Of a stretch of DNA of 22,275 bases, positions 1 to 8,099 are shown piece by piece. Below the pieces are notes generated by a model. The model was given only the letters and a program-made list of their open reading frames with translations. It was not told where the DNA came from and ran no database searches. The translations under genes and the position numbers were made by a program. The first letter of the stretch is position 1. Each line of letters opens with the position of its first letter. This stretch comes from Ignavibacteria bacterium (GTDB lineage: Bacteria; Bacteroidota; Ignavibacteria; Ignavibacteriales; Melioribacteraceae). The stretch is from positions 1 through 22,275 of the forward strand of contig DAIEQP010000390.1 in NCBI GenBank assembly GCA_027347805.1, written 5' to 3'.

Positions 1-456
1 AGCCGACCCGAATGAAATTTGTTTTTTGTAAACAATCTGGGAAATGGTGACGGCACTATCTTTTTTTGCTTCCTCGTCAGCGAGTTTCTGAAGATAGTCA
101 AGCTTCATCACATTAAACATTCGAACAAGTGTGGGATTTAAAATTCTAGTGTTTGGCGAAAAATCTTTTTTAAGATATAAAATGCCCTGAAAACTATTTC
201 TCATTTGCTCGTTGTTCCCTTTAGCAAAAAAAGAAACCGCTCTCATCATGTGCAAATTTATTTTTAGTGAGTCCTGTAATTGCGGTTCATTCAACAAATC
301 CGAACTCAATTGAATTACTTTATCATACTCAAAATTTTCATAAAGATTTCTAACTTGATCGTACTTTGATTCCTGAGCAAATGATTTTGATGCAATCATT
401 GCAATCAATATAACCCAAATTAACATCGAACTATGTTTAGCTTTTTTCAATTTCAT
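1..456 (-). CDS. Exported TPR-like protein, C-terminus beyond window
   Basis: The reading frame opens with ATG at 456 and stays open to the window edge (152 codons), so the C-terminus is missing. The first 27 or so residues form a Sec signal peptide: basic MKLKKAK, a hydrophobic stretch, then SFAQ as the probable cleavage site. The mature part begins with a helical segment (YDQVRNLYENFEYDKVIQL), followed by more helices reminiscent of tetratricopeptide repeats (residues about 30-120) and a lysine/glutamate-rich helix. The start lies only 2 bases after the stop of the kinase gene, so it is almost certainly cotranscribed with it. Small secreted TPR proteins beside PEGA-domain kinases often act as periplasmic scaffolds, but that role is inference here. 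The family is not firmly recognised. Confidence 0.7.
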   Translation of the reverse strand, partial: MKLKKAKHSSMLIWVILIAMIASKSFAQESKYDQVRNLYENFEYDKVIQLSSDLLNEPQLQDSLKINLHMMRAVSFFAKGNNEQMRNSFQGILYLKKDFSPNTRILNPTLVRMFNVMKLDYLQKLADEEAKKDSAVTISQIVYKKQISFGSA

Positions 457-458
457 AA

Positions 459-2045
459 TTAATTGGATTTAAATCTGAATCTAAGATTTAATCGATCACC
501 TTTTTTCACATTGATTACCGTATCAATATCCTGGTATCCTTCGTGACGCAGAGAAACACGTATTACATCGGGAACAACTTTTAATTCTCTCAAGGGTGTT
601 TCTCCTTTATATGAAGAATTAAAATAAACTTTTCCCCATGGATTTGAATTAACATCTATATACGCAACAAGTGAGTTCAAGTTAATATAAAGCTTGGTAG
701 TTTCTTTCCCCTTTATTGTGAATGTTGTGTCATAAACAGGGTAATTGGGATTAGTCAACTTAAGAGTATAATCGCCCTCCTGAAGCATAATTGGTTTTTG
801 AACTGGTTCGGTTTCTAACAGTTCACCATTTATAAAAATTTTAGTTCCTTCATTACTCTGAACATCAAACCATCCGTATGCAGGCGGTTTTGAAACAGTT
901 GATTGATCAGGATTGTTTTGCTGTGTTTTAATCTGCTCAGGCTGTTGGTTATTTAACGGCTTTTGTTGTGAGGCTGTGTCAATAAGCGGTTTCGTCAAAT
1001 TGTTCTGGTTAACCTGCTCGGGTGCTATTGCTGTGTCTTTTTTTACATTTTCAGTTTGAGGATTAGCTTGAGTTTGATTATTCAGCAATGGCGTTTCGCG
1101 GAATGCTTTAACGATATACAAGCCAAAACTTATAACAATAGCCGTTGCAACTATTGCAAAAGCAATTGGCCATAATTTTCTTTTACCGTTCCTGTCATCA
1201 TAATTCAAAACCAAAGTCGGTTGATCAACAGAAACACCAAGATCGTTCAATGCTTCAAGAGCAGTAGTATATCTATCTTTTGAATTTTTCTTGAGTAATC
1301 GGATAAGAACAGATTTAAGTTCCTGTCCAATGTTTGATAATTCTTTTGCTAATTCATCTTCGTCAAACACCATTATTTCATTAAGTGTAAGACTAACATT
1401 TTCTTTTAAGAAAGGATTTTTACCTGTAAACAATTCATAAATTACAACGCCGGCAGAAAACAGATCGCTTTGTGCATTCAGCTTTGCACCACGAACCTGT
1501 TCCGGACTCATATAACTTGGCGTACCAACTATCGAATAAGGATTTGTAACAAAATTATCTTCCGCTGATAGCGCCAATCCAAAATCACCAATTTTAAGAT
1601 TCAGGTTTGCATCGATAAAAATATTTTCAGGCTTGATGTCCCGATGAATAATCTGGTTCTGGTGCGCAAAATACAAACCCTTTAGAAGCTGTACTGACAG
1701 GTTATATTTTTGTTCTTCAGTCAGTTCATTTTTCTTTAATAAATTTCTGAGCGAAGAGCCTTCGATATATTCAAAAGAAATGTAGAAATATTCTTTGAAC
1801 ATCCCGAAGTCTAAAACTTTTATAATATGCTGACTATCTAATCTAGCAAGTATTTTAGCTTCTCGTTTAAAGCGTTCAACAAGAGTTGAATCGGAAATTT
1901 TTTGTGTGTTTAATACTTTAAGAATTATTTTTTTACTGAGATAAATATGATTGGCGAGAAAAACCGCTGCGTGTTCGTCTTTTTTCAGTACTTCAATAAT
2001 CTGAAATTTCTCAAAAAGTATTTCGGTGCTCAGACCATTCATCAT
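459..2045 (-). CDS. Membrane Ser/Thr protein kinase with C-terminal PEGA repeats
   Basis: This is a Hanks-type Ser/Thr kinase of 528 residues. The kinase domain spans about residues 13-268. Visible elements are the ATP-anchoring lysine K43, helix-C glutamate E62, catalytic loop HRDIKPEN (134-141), metal-binding DFG (154-156) and SPE (180-182). The glycine-rich loop is degenerate: residues 20-28 read LKKDEHAAV where LGxGxxGxV is expected. One membrane helix follows at about 291-312, then a Gln/Asn/Pro-rich linker (about 315-388) and two PEGA-like beta repeats (about 391-458 and 461-527). The kinase is therefore cytoplasmic and the PEGA part extracytoplasmic. The start ATG overlaps the TGA of the upstream sigma54 activator by 4 bases. 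An AAGGAG site lies 10-11 bases before it, inside the activator's last codons. The activator is a plausible substrate (inference). Confidence 0.93.
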   Translation of the reverse strand: MMNGLSTEILFEKFQIIEVLKKDEHAAVFLANHIYLSKKIILKVLNTQKISDSTLVERFKREAKILARLDSQHIIKVLDFGMFKEYFYISFEYIEGSSLRNLLKKNELTEEQKYNLSVQLLKGLYFAHQNQIIHRDIKPENIFIDANLNLKIGDFGLALSAEDNFVTNPYSIVGTPSYMSPEQVRGAKLNAQSDLFSAGVVIYELFTGKNPFLKENVSLTLNEIMVFDEDELAKELSNIGQELKSVLIRLLKKNSKDRYTTALEALNDLGVSVDQPTLVLNYDDRNGKRKLWPIAFAIVATAIVISFGLYIVKAFRETPLLNNQTQANPQTENVKKDTAIAPEQVNQNNLTKPLIDTASQQKPLNNQQPEQIKTQQNNPDQSTVSKPPAYGWFDVQSNEGTKIFINGELLETEPVQKPIMLQEGDYTLKLTNPNYPVYDTTFTIKGKETTKLYINLNSLVAYIDVNSNPWGKVYFNSSYKGETPLRELKVVPDVIRVSLRHEGYQDIDTVINVKKGDRLNLRFRFKSN

Positions 2046-3532
2046 TGAATTCCGAGCTCCTTCAATTTTAGCTGAATCCAGCGAACAGAAACATCTAAAG
2101 ATTTTGCTGTAAGAGTTCTGTTTCCATTAAACTGTTCTAATCTTTTTTTAAGAAGAAGAACTTCAAACTCTCCGAGTGTTCCGTTAAAATTTTCAAGACT
2201 TTTTTCTTCTTCTAAAATTATATGATCAACATAAATTTTATTTGAATCACACAAAATTAAAGCGCGCTGCATAACATTAATTAACTGGCGTACATTTCCG
2301 GGCCAATAATGAGCTTCCAATTTCTTTATTGCGGCTGTATCAATAGGAATATCTTTACCAGAAATTTTTCTAACAAAGTGAGCCGCAAGAATTGGAATAT
2401 CGTCTCTTCTTTCTCTTAGGGGAGGCATTTTTATCGGAAAAACATTCAGCCTGTAATAAAGATCTTCTCTGAATTCACCGCTTTTAACTAAGTGTTGAAG
2501 ATCTTTATTTGTAGCAGCAATCATTCTAACATCAATTTTCTTTACCTTAACATCGCCCAGGCGAATTATTTCCCTGTTCTCCAGAACACGCAACATTTTT
2601 GCCTGCAATGCTTGTGAAATATCAGCTATTTCATCAAGGAAAAAAGTACCGTTGTCTGCCGCCTCAAGCAATCCCTGTTTATCAACATTTGCGCCTGTAA
2701 ATGCACCCCGTTTATATCCAAACAATTCGCTTTCCAAAAGACTGTCCGGAATTGAACCGCAAAACTGTGCTAGAAATGGTTTTTCTTTTCTTTTACTAAG
2801 CGCATGAATTGCTTTTGCGACAACCTCTTTTCCTGTTCCGCTCTCGCCTGTAATTAAAACAGTTGCGTCTGTTTGCGCAACTTTATGAATCAACTGAGCA
2901 AGGTTACGAATTACAGGACTGTATCCTATCATTTCAGGAACTTCTTCCGTTGATTGTAATCTGTTAAGAAGAATTTGATTTTCTTTTTCCAATTCTTCCA
3001 TTTTTAAGATTCTATCAAGCGCCAAGGAAACAAGGTTGGAGAAGAAGCTTAAGAATAGAAGATTCTCTTCAGTAAATTCTCTTCTATCAAGCTGGCTATC
3101 TGCAACAATTACTCCCCAAACTTTTTGATCGCGGACTATAGGAACGCCTATAACAGATTTAATACGATGAATTTGCACGCTCTCAAACTGTGAGAGATTG
3201 GGATCGCTCATTACATCATGATAAAGAAGCGGCTTTTTTTCCTTGATTACTTTTTGCAAAATTCCAGACGAAAATTGATGAAGATCGGTTATACTTTCGT
3301 TTGAAATTCTTCTTGCAGAGATAATAGCAAAAGTATCTGTTAAGTCATCATATTTTACAAACAACCCGCGTTCAGCATTGATTACTTTAATAACTATGTC
3401 AATTGCGTCTTCAATTAAACTTTCCTGTCCGCTTGCTGTATTAAGAACCTGAGTAAATTCATAAAGAGATTCAAACTCGCTTCTTGACAAGTTTTTAATG
3501 TGATTAATATTTTCTACTAAAAAATTTGTCAT
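2042..3532 (-). CDS. Sigma54-dependent activator with GAF sensor domain
   Basis: This is a 496-residue bacterial enhancer-binding protein, an AAA+ ATPase that remodels sigma54 RNA polymerase. An N-terminal GAF domain (about 20-177) takes the place of a response-regulator receiver. The central AAA+ domain (about 200-430) has Walker A GESGTGKE (229-236), the sigma54-contacting loop GAFTGA (276-281), Walker B GTFFLDE (295-301), the arginine-finger region RLNVFP...LRERRDDIP, and WPGNVRQL (410-417). A Fis-type helix-turn-helix closes the protein (about 458-496). All ATPase and sigma54 motifs are intact, so it should be active. It sits between a lipoprotein gene (13-base gap) and the Ser/Thr kinase (4-base overlap), which suggests control by phosphorylation or by a ligand of the GAF domain. 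No sigma54 promoter (TGGC-N8-TTGC type) was found in the window, so its targets probably lie elsewhere. Confidence 0.95.
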   Translation of the reverse strand: MTNFLVENINHIKNLSRSEFESLYEFTQVLNTASGQESLIEDAIDIVIKVINAERGLFVKYDDLTDTFAIISARRISNESITDLHQFSSGILQKVIKEKKPLLYHDVMSDPNLSQFESVQIHRIKSVIGVPIVRDQKVWGVIVADSQLDRREFTEENLLFLSFFSNLVSLALDRILKMEELEKENQILLNRLQSTEEVPEMIGYSPVIRNLAQLIHKVAQTDATVLITGESGTGKEVVAKAIHALSKRKEKPFLAQFCGSIPDSLLESELFGYKRGAFTGANVDKQGLLEAADNGTFFLDEIADISQALQAKMLRVLENREIIRLGDVKVKKIDVRMIAATNKDLQHLVKSGEFREDLYYRLNVFPIKMPPLRERRDDIPILAAHFVRKISGKDIPIDTAAIKKLEAHYWPGNVRQLINVMQRALILCDSNKIYVDHIILEEEKSLENFNGTLGEFEVLLLKKRLEQFNGNRTLTAKSLDVSVRWIQLKLKELGIQ

Positions 3533-3545
3533 CTTATTTATCTTA

Positions 3546-4526
3546 TCATTGAATTATAAAACTAGCCGTTGGAGATATAGCTTTGTTATCAAAATCATCG
3601 ATTACACAAATTACCCAATAATATCTTCCGGCAGGTAATTTTTTGTCTAAACGAGTCCCCACATCCAAGTCTGAGATAAAGGATTTTTCCCATACTGGAG
3701 TTGAATCGTCTGCCTTATTAAAAACCTGTACAGTGAAAGTAAATTTGAAAAACGGAATAAATCTATCCCACTTAAAATCTATCGGTTCATCAACCTTAAA
3801 GGTAGAATCATTTGCCGGCGAATTACACTTCGGTTGTTGTGTAATAACTCTGGTTAGATAAGTGGAATCCAAAACATATTTTCTTTTGTTCTTATCAATA
3901 GCCACAAAGTAAAAACTTTTTCCCTGGGTCTCAATCAAAGAAGATACTTTCAAATCAAATGTCTGGAAAGATGCTTTAAATAACTTATTAGCGGAATCGT
4001 AATCCAGTTTCTTATAAAAATTAATAGACTTATTTTGAATCGCGACGGAATCTATATCTCCTTCTTCATCAAAAACACGGGCGCGAACATTTAATGTATC
4101 TGTGTGAGTATTATCTCCCCAAACAAAATTTCTGACAATAGCATAGAGTTTATAAAAAGTTAATCGCGGCAATGCATTCAGAACTTTATCTTTAATAACA
4201 CTTTTTTCACCATTCAACTGAATCAGTGAAGAATCCTTTGCAAAACCATCTTTTTCAAAATAAATTATTCCATTAATCCGATCTAGTCTATTTATTTTAA
4301 ATTTACCATCGCTATTAGTAACTACAACAATGTTCTGGTTTTCATTTTTCCAAGTTACTTTAACGCCGCTCATTGGCGAAAGATTGCTCTGGGCTTTAAC
4401 ACTGCCTTCGATAGTAAAATATTTATAATCCTGGCTCTCCGGATCGAGCGGATTAACTCTTGGCGCATCGCAAGACATTAATGTACATACGGATAGGATT
4501 ACACACACACCACGAAAAAAATTCAT
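3546..4526 (-). CDS. Lipoprotein with carboxypeptidase-regulatory-like and Ig-like domains
   Basis: A 326-residue surface or periplasmic lipoprotein. The signal peptide ends in the lipobox LMSC with lipidated Cys19, followed by DAPRVNPLDPES. This post-cysteine NPLDP motif recurs, from family knowledge, in lipoproteins of Ignavibacteria and relatives. Residues about 38-115 resemble a carboxypeptidase-regulatory-like beta sandwich (IEGSV...GVKVTW...TNSDGKFKINRL). The C-terminus, about 233-326, looks like a fibronectin/Ig-type module (SPANDSTF...FKWD...PAGRYYWVICVID). It is the first gene of the signalling cluster, 13 bases before the sigma54 activator, so it may be the sensed or anchored outer component (inference). 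No enzymatic motif is visible and the exact role is unknown. The start ATG gives a textbook signal peptide, although no good ribosome binding site precedes it. Confidence 0.8.
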   Translation of the reverse strand: MNFFRGVCVILSVCTLMSCDAPRVNPLDPESQDYKYFTIEGSVKAQSNLSPMSGVKVTWKNENQNIVVVTNSDGKFKINRLDRINGIIYFEKDGFAKDSSLIQLNGEKSVIKDKVLNALPRLTFYKLYAIVRNFVWGDNTHTDTLNVRARVFDEEGDIDSVAIQNKSINFYKKLDYDSANKLFKASFQTFDLKVSSLIETQGKSFYFVAIDKNKRKYVLDSTYLTRVITQQPKCNSPANDSTFKVDEPIDFKWDRFIPFFKFTFTVQVFNKADDSTPVWEKSFISDLDVGTRLDKKLPAGRYYWVICVIDDFDNKAISPTASFIIQ

Positions 4527-4581
4527 AACAGACTAAATCCCAATCAAAATCTAGACTTTGTTAAAATTAAAAATAATAAAA

Positions 4582-4600
4582 AGCCTATAAACTTGCGGCT
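4582..4600 (-). terminator. Possible weak terminator after the phzF-like gene
   Basis: Read on the minus strand, AGCC and GGCT form a 4-base-pair stem around an 11-base loop, followed directly by a T-rich tract (TTTTTATTATTTTT). It lies 23 bases beyond the stop at 4623. The stem is short, so this is only a candidate rho-independent terminator. The rest of the 96-base gap is AT-rich and shows no clear promoter for the lipoprotein gene. Confidence 0.35.
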
Positions 4601-4622
4601 AATATGCGCAGAAAAATATCAA

Positions 4623-5411
4623 TTAAAAAGCTAAATATAAACTTCCTGTGGCATATAGCACTCCTTTTCCTGAAATTTTAACGCGGTCCCCCATTAATTC
4701 GCAAAATAATTCTCCACCTCTTTTAGAAACCTGTAATGCACGAAAATTTTTCTTACCAAGTTTTTCTGCCCAGTAGGGAATCAAAACAGAGTGCGCCGAT
4801 CCTGTTACCGGATCTTCATCGATTCCTTCATTCGGGGCAAACATTCTTGAAACAAAATCAACTTCGTTTCCTTTAGCTGAAACAATTACTGCGTGATCGT
4901 GCAGTTTTCTAATTGATTCAAAACTTGGTTTCATCTCTCTTATATAATTTTCAGATTCAAACACTACAAGCAAATAAAAGCTTGTATTAAGAACTTCGAG
5001 CGGCGGCTCAATAAAACAATTTTTTAATTCATTGCTTATTGGAACTTGCGCAGGTTTATGATTCGGAAAATCCAACGAAAGCAAATCTCCTTCGCGCGTT
5101 ACAAATAAATCTCCGCTTAATGATTCAAAACGAATTTTGGCTGCGTTTTTATCTATGAAATTGAAAATTACATAAGCCGTAGCGAGTGTCGCGTGGCCGC
5201 AAAGAGGAACTTCACTTACAGGTGTCATCCATCTTATATGATAATGATCTTCTTTCTTTACAAAAAACGCCGTCTCCGATAAATTATTTTCTTCTGCAAT
5301 ATTTTGTAGTACCGAATCATCAAGCCAATTTTCAAGCGGAACCACTGCGGCTGGATTTCCGCCAAATAATTTTGATGTGAATGCATCAACCTGATAAAAT
5401 GTAAGCGTCAT
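4623..5411 (-). CDS. PhzF family isomerase/epimerase-like protein
   Basis: A PhzF-superfamily protein with the two-lobed diaminopimelate-epimerase fold. From the chosen start it has 262 residues, near the usual length. Family landmarks are FYQVDAFTSKLFGGNPAAV at the N-terminus, the catalytic-type glutamate in NLSETAFF (E46), PLCGHATLA, and DEDPVTGSAH in the second lobe. In-frame ATGs occur at 5429 and 5411. The second is preferred because AGGAG lies 7 bases before it and relatives begin at this point. The first ATG would overlap the upstream yjjX-like stop by one base (TAATG). Members isomerise small metabolites or have unknown substrates. There are no phenazine genes here, so phenazine synthesis should not be inferred. 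It is the last gene of a five-gene minus-strand run. Confidence 0.9.
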   Translation of the reverse strand: MTLTFYQVDAFTSKLFGGNPAAVVPLENWLDDSVLQNIAEENNLSETAFFVKKEDHYHIRWMTPVSEVPLCGHATLATAYVIFNFIDKNAAKIRFESLSGDLFVTREGDLLSLDFPNHKPAQVPISNELKNCFIEPPLEVLNTSFYLLVVFESENYIREMKPSFESIRKLHDHAVIVSAKGNEVDFVSRMFAPNEGIDEDPVTGSAHSVLIPYWAEKLGKKNFRALQVSKRGGELFCELMGDRVKISGKGVLYATGSLYLAF

Positions 5412-5428
5412 TTCATTCTCCTGAATCA

Positions 5429-5971
5429 TTATTTATTATCGAAAAACATTTTTTTGTGGAGGAAAGGAACAATAGCAACTTTCAATCCTTCAACATAAAG
5501 TTCTTTTCTATTCATAACACCGTTAGTAAAATATCCAATTGCACCATGTTTTTGTTTTGTGTTTTCCTGATTCTGTATTTCATCCATAACATCACCCAGT
5601 TCAAATCCCTGTTCAAGCTTTTTCACAATATCCAAGGGCAATTCAAAATGAGGTGATAAACCAAAGCCGGTATTTCCATCAACATCCATCACACACATGC
5701 ATCCAAAAGCAAACCATTTATCATATTGTTTCGCAACTCCGCCTTCAATACCAACAAAGAAATCAGCTTTATATTTTTTTTGATTGCTAAGAGACATCAA
5801 TGATTGCGCACGGTTTTGAGCACCTATAAATGTCTCATCACCAAAAGGTTGATTAGAAACACCCGATTCAACCTCAGCGCCAATTACATTAACATTTTCA
5901 AAATAATTCGAGAATGCTTCTTTTACAGAATTTATTTTAACAGGATTTTGTGAACCAACCAGTATGTTCAT
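5429..5971 (-). CDS. yjjX: Inosine/xanthosine triphosphatase, YjjX (DUF84) family
   Basis: A 180-residue member of the YjjX family, close to the 170 or so residues of the E. coli protein. These enzymes hydrolyse non-canonical purine nucleoside triphosphates (ITP, XTP) and so clean the nucleotide pool. Visible family signatures are the N-terminal VGSQNPVKI nucleotide-binding strand-loop, SGVSNQPFGDETFIGAQNRA, FFVGIEGGV, and HGAIGYFTNGVMNRKELY near the C-terminus. The gene lies 12 bases after the alpha/beta hydrolase and touches the PhzF-family gene, so it is probably cotranscribed with both. The start is the first ATG, with a weak GAGCGAG upstream. Substrate preference is inferred from the family, not read from the sequence. 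Confidence 0.88.
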   Translation of the reverse strand: MNILVGSQNPVKINSVKEAFSNYFENVNVIGAEVESGVSNQPFGDETFIGAQNRAQSLMSLSNQKKYKADFFVGIEGGVAKQYDKWFAFGCMCVMDVDGNTGFGLSPHFELPLDIVKKLEQGFELGDVMDEIQNQENTKQKHGAIGYFTNGVMNRKELYVEGLKVAIVPFLHKKMFFDNK

Positions 5972-5983
5972 ACTCGCTCATAA

Positions 5984-7219
5984 TTAATTGATAAGTGCTA
6001 TTAATTTTTTCAATCTGATCTGTTCGAACCAATCAATAGCACCAAGAATGCTCGGCAAGGCAGATGAGACATGGGTTCCTCCTGGAATGGTAACAAGAGA
6101 AACATTAGCCCCCAGCGCCAAAAATGAATTAAGAGCTTTAATAGAATTTTCATAAGGAACATACTCATCTGCATCGCCGTGAAATAATTTAATTGGTGCT
6201 GTTGGTTTCCAGTTCAACAAGGAATTGTTTGCAAATGCCGCAGTCATCATTGTTTCTGTACCGGAAAGATATGATGTTATAAAGCTCTGTTTAAATAAAA
6301 GGCTAGTATCATTTGTAAGTAATTTATTAATGTCATCAACTGTTTTGGTGCCGTCAAACAAGGAAGGCATCATTTCAGCATAGGGTGAATTAAAAAAATC
6401 TCCAAGCTTATTCCAGTTATAAATTGAATTATATGCAACAGAAAAAAATGCCAGGTATGCCGGCTGATTATATATTTTTCCCTGGATAATTTTTTTAGCT
6501 GTTAAATTCAAATCATAAGCCCCGGCCATTGGTGCCGAAGCAGTTACAGTTATTTCGCTTCCATATTTTTCTTGAATTTCTTTATGCGCTGCAAGAGTTA
6601 CATAACCGCCTTCGGAATATCCTGCAAGAAAAACCTGTCCATTTAATATAATCTTATTTTGATTTGCATAATATCTGCCTGCGCGGATAATATCAATCAC
6701 AGGATCCGCTTCTGATTTTGCATAATGATAAGGATGCATTAGATTTGATTCACCCAAACCAAGATAATCAGCTTCCACAGTATAATAACCTAGCGATGCA
6801 CCAATCAAACCATCCGGGGCATTCAATACATTTGCGGAGCCAACATTTATTCTTTTTGTTTGTGTCCCGTGCTGAAGACTAATCAAAGACAAATTATTTT
6901 TACCCCGGGGCATGAAAATTACTCCGGATGCATTTACTAAATTTCCATTCCAGTCAATCGTTTTGTAAACAACTTTGTATGCATCAACATCATAGGTAAG
7001 ATTTATATTTGCTGTTTGCCCGCCATTTAAAGATGTTAGAACCGTCTTCAAAAATGCAACCGAATATGTTCCTAATGATGATGTGCTGACAATTGAACCC
7101 CGATTAAATACTTCCGGTTCAATCGGCGAATCAGATTTGCTGCATGATGAAAATGCAAACAAAGCAATCAACAGAACAAATAATTTTGACTTCCCGACTT
7201 GATTTATGTTTCTATTCAT
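5984..7219 (-). CDS. Lipoprotein alpha/beta hydrolase (secretory-lipase-like)
   Basis: A 411-residue extracytoplasmic esterase/lipase-like hydrolase. The signal peptide ends in lipobox FSSC (Cys26). The alpha/beta hydrolase triad is visible as Ser202 in GYSEGG, Asp351 in HGDADEYVP and His383 in GGTHVSS. An upstream HGTQ (117-120) probably helps form the oxyanion hole. The arrangement resembles the secretory lipase (LIP) family, but the substrate cannot be told. Two starts are possible. GTG at 7222 would overlap the GNAT stop by 4 bases. ATG at 7219, one codon later, has AAGG spaced 7 bases upstream and is preferred; it shares one base with that stop (TGATG). The gene is translationally coupled to the GNAT gene and lies 12 bases before yjjX. 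Confidence 0.88.
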   Translation of the reverse strand: MNRNINQVGKSKLFVLLIALFAFSSCSKSDSPIEPEVFNRGSIVSTSSLGTYSVAFLKTVLTSLNGGQTANINLTYDVDAYKVVYKTIDWNGNLVNASGVIFMPRGKNNLSLISLQHGTQTKRINVGSANVLNAPDGLIGASLGYYTVEADYLGLGESNLMHPYHYAKSEADPVIDIIRAGRYYANQNKIILNGQVFLAGYSEGGYVTLAAHKEIQEKYGSEITVTASAPMAGAYDLNLTAKKIIQGKIYNQPAYLAFFSVAYNSIYNWNKLGDFFNSPYAEMMPSLFDGTKTVDDINKLLTNDTSLLFKQSFITSYLSGTETMMTAAFANNSLLNWKPTAPIKLFHGDADEYVPYENSIKALNSFLALGANVSLVTIPGGTHVSSALPSILGAIDWFEQIRLKKLIALIN

Positions 7220-7647
7220 CACCCAACCTTAATCTTTCTTTCCATGAAATTTTCTGGGTTTTCTATTACATGAAAACCAAATTGTGAATACAACCCATGA
7301 GCATCATTTGTAGCTAGGCGCCAGGTTCTAATTGATTTTAGTTTTGGATGGCCAATCAAAAAATTCATCATTTGCTTCGAAAGACCTTTCCCTCTGTGGT
7401 TTTCCAAAATAAAAACATCACCAAGTAATGCAGTTAAAGTAAAATCGGTTACCACTCTTGCAAAACCGATCTGCGTATTTTTGAAATAAACCCCAGCACA
7501 AAATGAATTATCTATAGCTTTCTTTACAAGTTCAACTGGAATTCCTTTTGACCAATATGAATTAGTTAAGAAATCATGAATCACTTTTAAATCGAGCAAT
7601 GACTTTTCGTCACTTATGAAATAATCCGAGTCAATTCTTAGTTCCAT
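7219..7647 (-). CDS. GNAT family N-acetyltransferase
   Basis: A small (142-residue) single-domain acetyltransferase of the GNAT superfamily, which transfers acetyl from acetyl-CoA to an amine. The acetyl-CoA pyrophosphate-binding segment is visible as DVFILENHRGKGLSKQMM, matching the family pattern R/Q-x-x-G-x-G/A. It is followed by a beta bulge region (IRTWRLATND) and LYSQFGFHVI, the typical last helix-strand that carries the tyrosine. The acceptor is unknown. It begins 25 bases after the YCII gene stop and shares one base (TGATG) with the hydrolase start. This makes it the second gene of the five-gene run. Confidence 0.9.
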   Translation of the reverse strand: MELRIDSDYFISDEKSLLDLKVIHDFLTNSYWSKGIPVELVKKAIDNSFCAGVYFKNTQIGFARVVTDFTLTALLGDVFILENHRGKGLSKQMMNFLIGHPKLKSIRTWRLATNDAHGLYSQFGFHVIENPENFMERKIKVG

Positions 7648-7672
7648 TTTTCAACTTTGATTTAACGAAACA

Positions 7673-8059
7673 TTATTTGGAATTGGCCTGTGGAAAAACT
7701 GTTTTAAATGGGAAAACATCAAAATTCATTAAGCCATTTTTAACAGCAGGATCAGACTCTGCAATTTCTTTAGCCCTATCAATAGATTCTGCACGATAAA
7801 CAACAATTCCAAAAGTTTTTTCATCCCAATTTTCCGTTCTTCCGGCAAATGTAATTGTTCCTTCGCTAAACATTTTTTTCAGTTTTTCAAAATGATCATT
7901 TACAATTTTATTTTCCTTTTCAGTCCAGTTATTTCTATCAAGATATTTGGGAACAATATGTAAAACATAGATGAATTGCTTTTCTTCTACTGGTTTTTCT
8001 GTTTGTGCAAATGAAGCGACTACAAATAATAAAACAATAATTAAAATGCCCTTCTTCAT
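7673..8059 (-). CDS. Exported YCII-domain protein
   Basis: A 128-residue protein. Residues 1-18 are a clear Sec signal peptide (MKKGILIIVLLFVVASFA, probable cleavage before Gln19). The mature part is one ferredoxin-like YCII domain: FIYVLHIVPKYLD, a helix with NDHFEKLKKMFSEGTITFAGR, a GIVVYRAESIDRAKEIAESDPAVK segment, and FDVFPF. YCII proteins are usually cytoplasmic and carry a conserved His/Asp pair. Here N54-D55-H56 and the SDPAV motif are kept, but the protein is exported. Function is unknown. A good ribosome binding site (AAAGG, 7 bases) precedes the ATG. It is the first gene of the minus-strand run and diverges from the metallo-hydrolase gene. Confidence 0.85.
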   Translation of the reverse strand: MKKGILIIVLLFVVASFAQTEKPVEEKQFIYVLHIVPKYLDRNNWTEKENKIVNDHFEKLKKMFSEGTITFAGRTENWDEKTFGIVVYRAESIDRAKEIAESDPAVKNGLMNFDVFPFKTVFPQANSK

Positions 8060-8099
8060 AAAGTGCCTTTCGATTAAATATTTGTTATAAGAAATTAAT

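Noticed and set aside
4501..4515. Short (AC)n repeat as a phase-variation tract
   Set aside because: It is only about six units long, inside the lipoprotein signal-peptide codons, with no second frame to switch to.
4623..5411. Phenazine biosynthesis
   Set aside because: The PhzF family is broad and no other phenazine gene is in the window.
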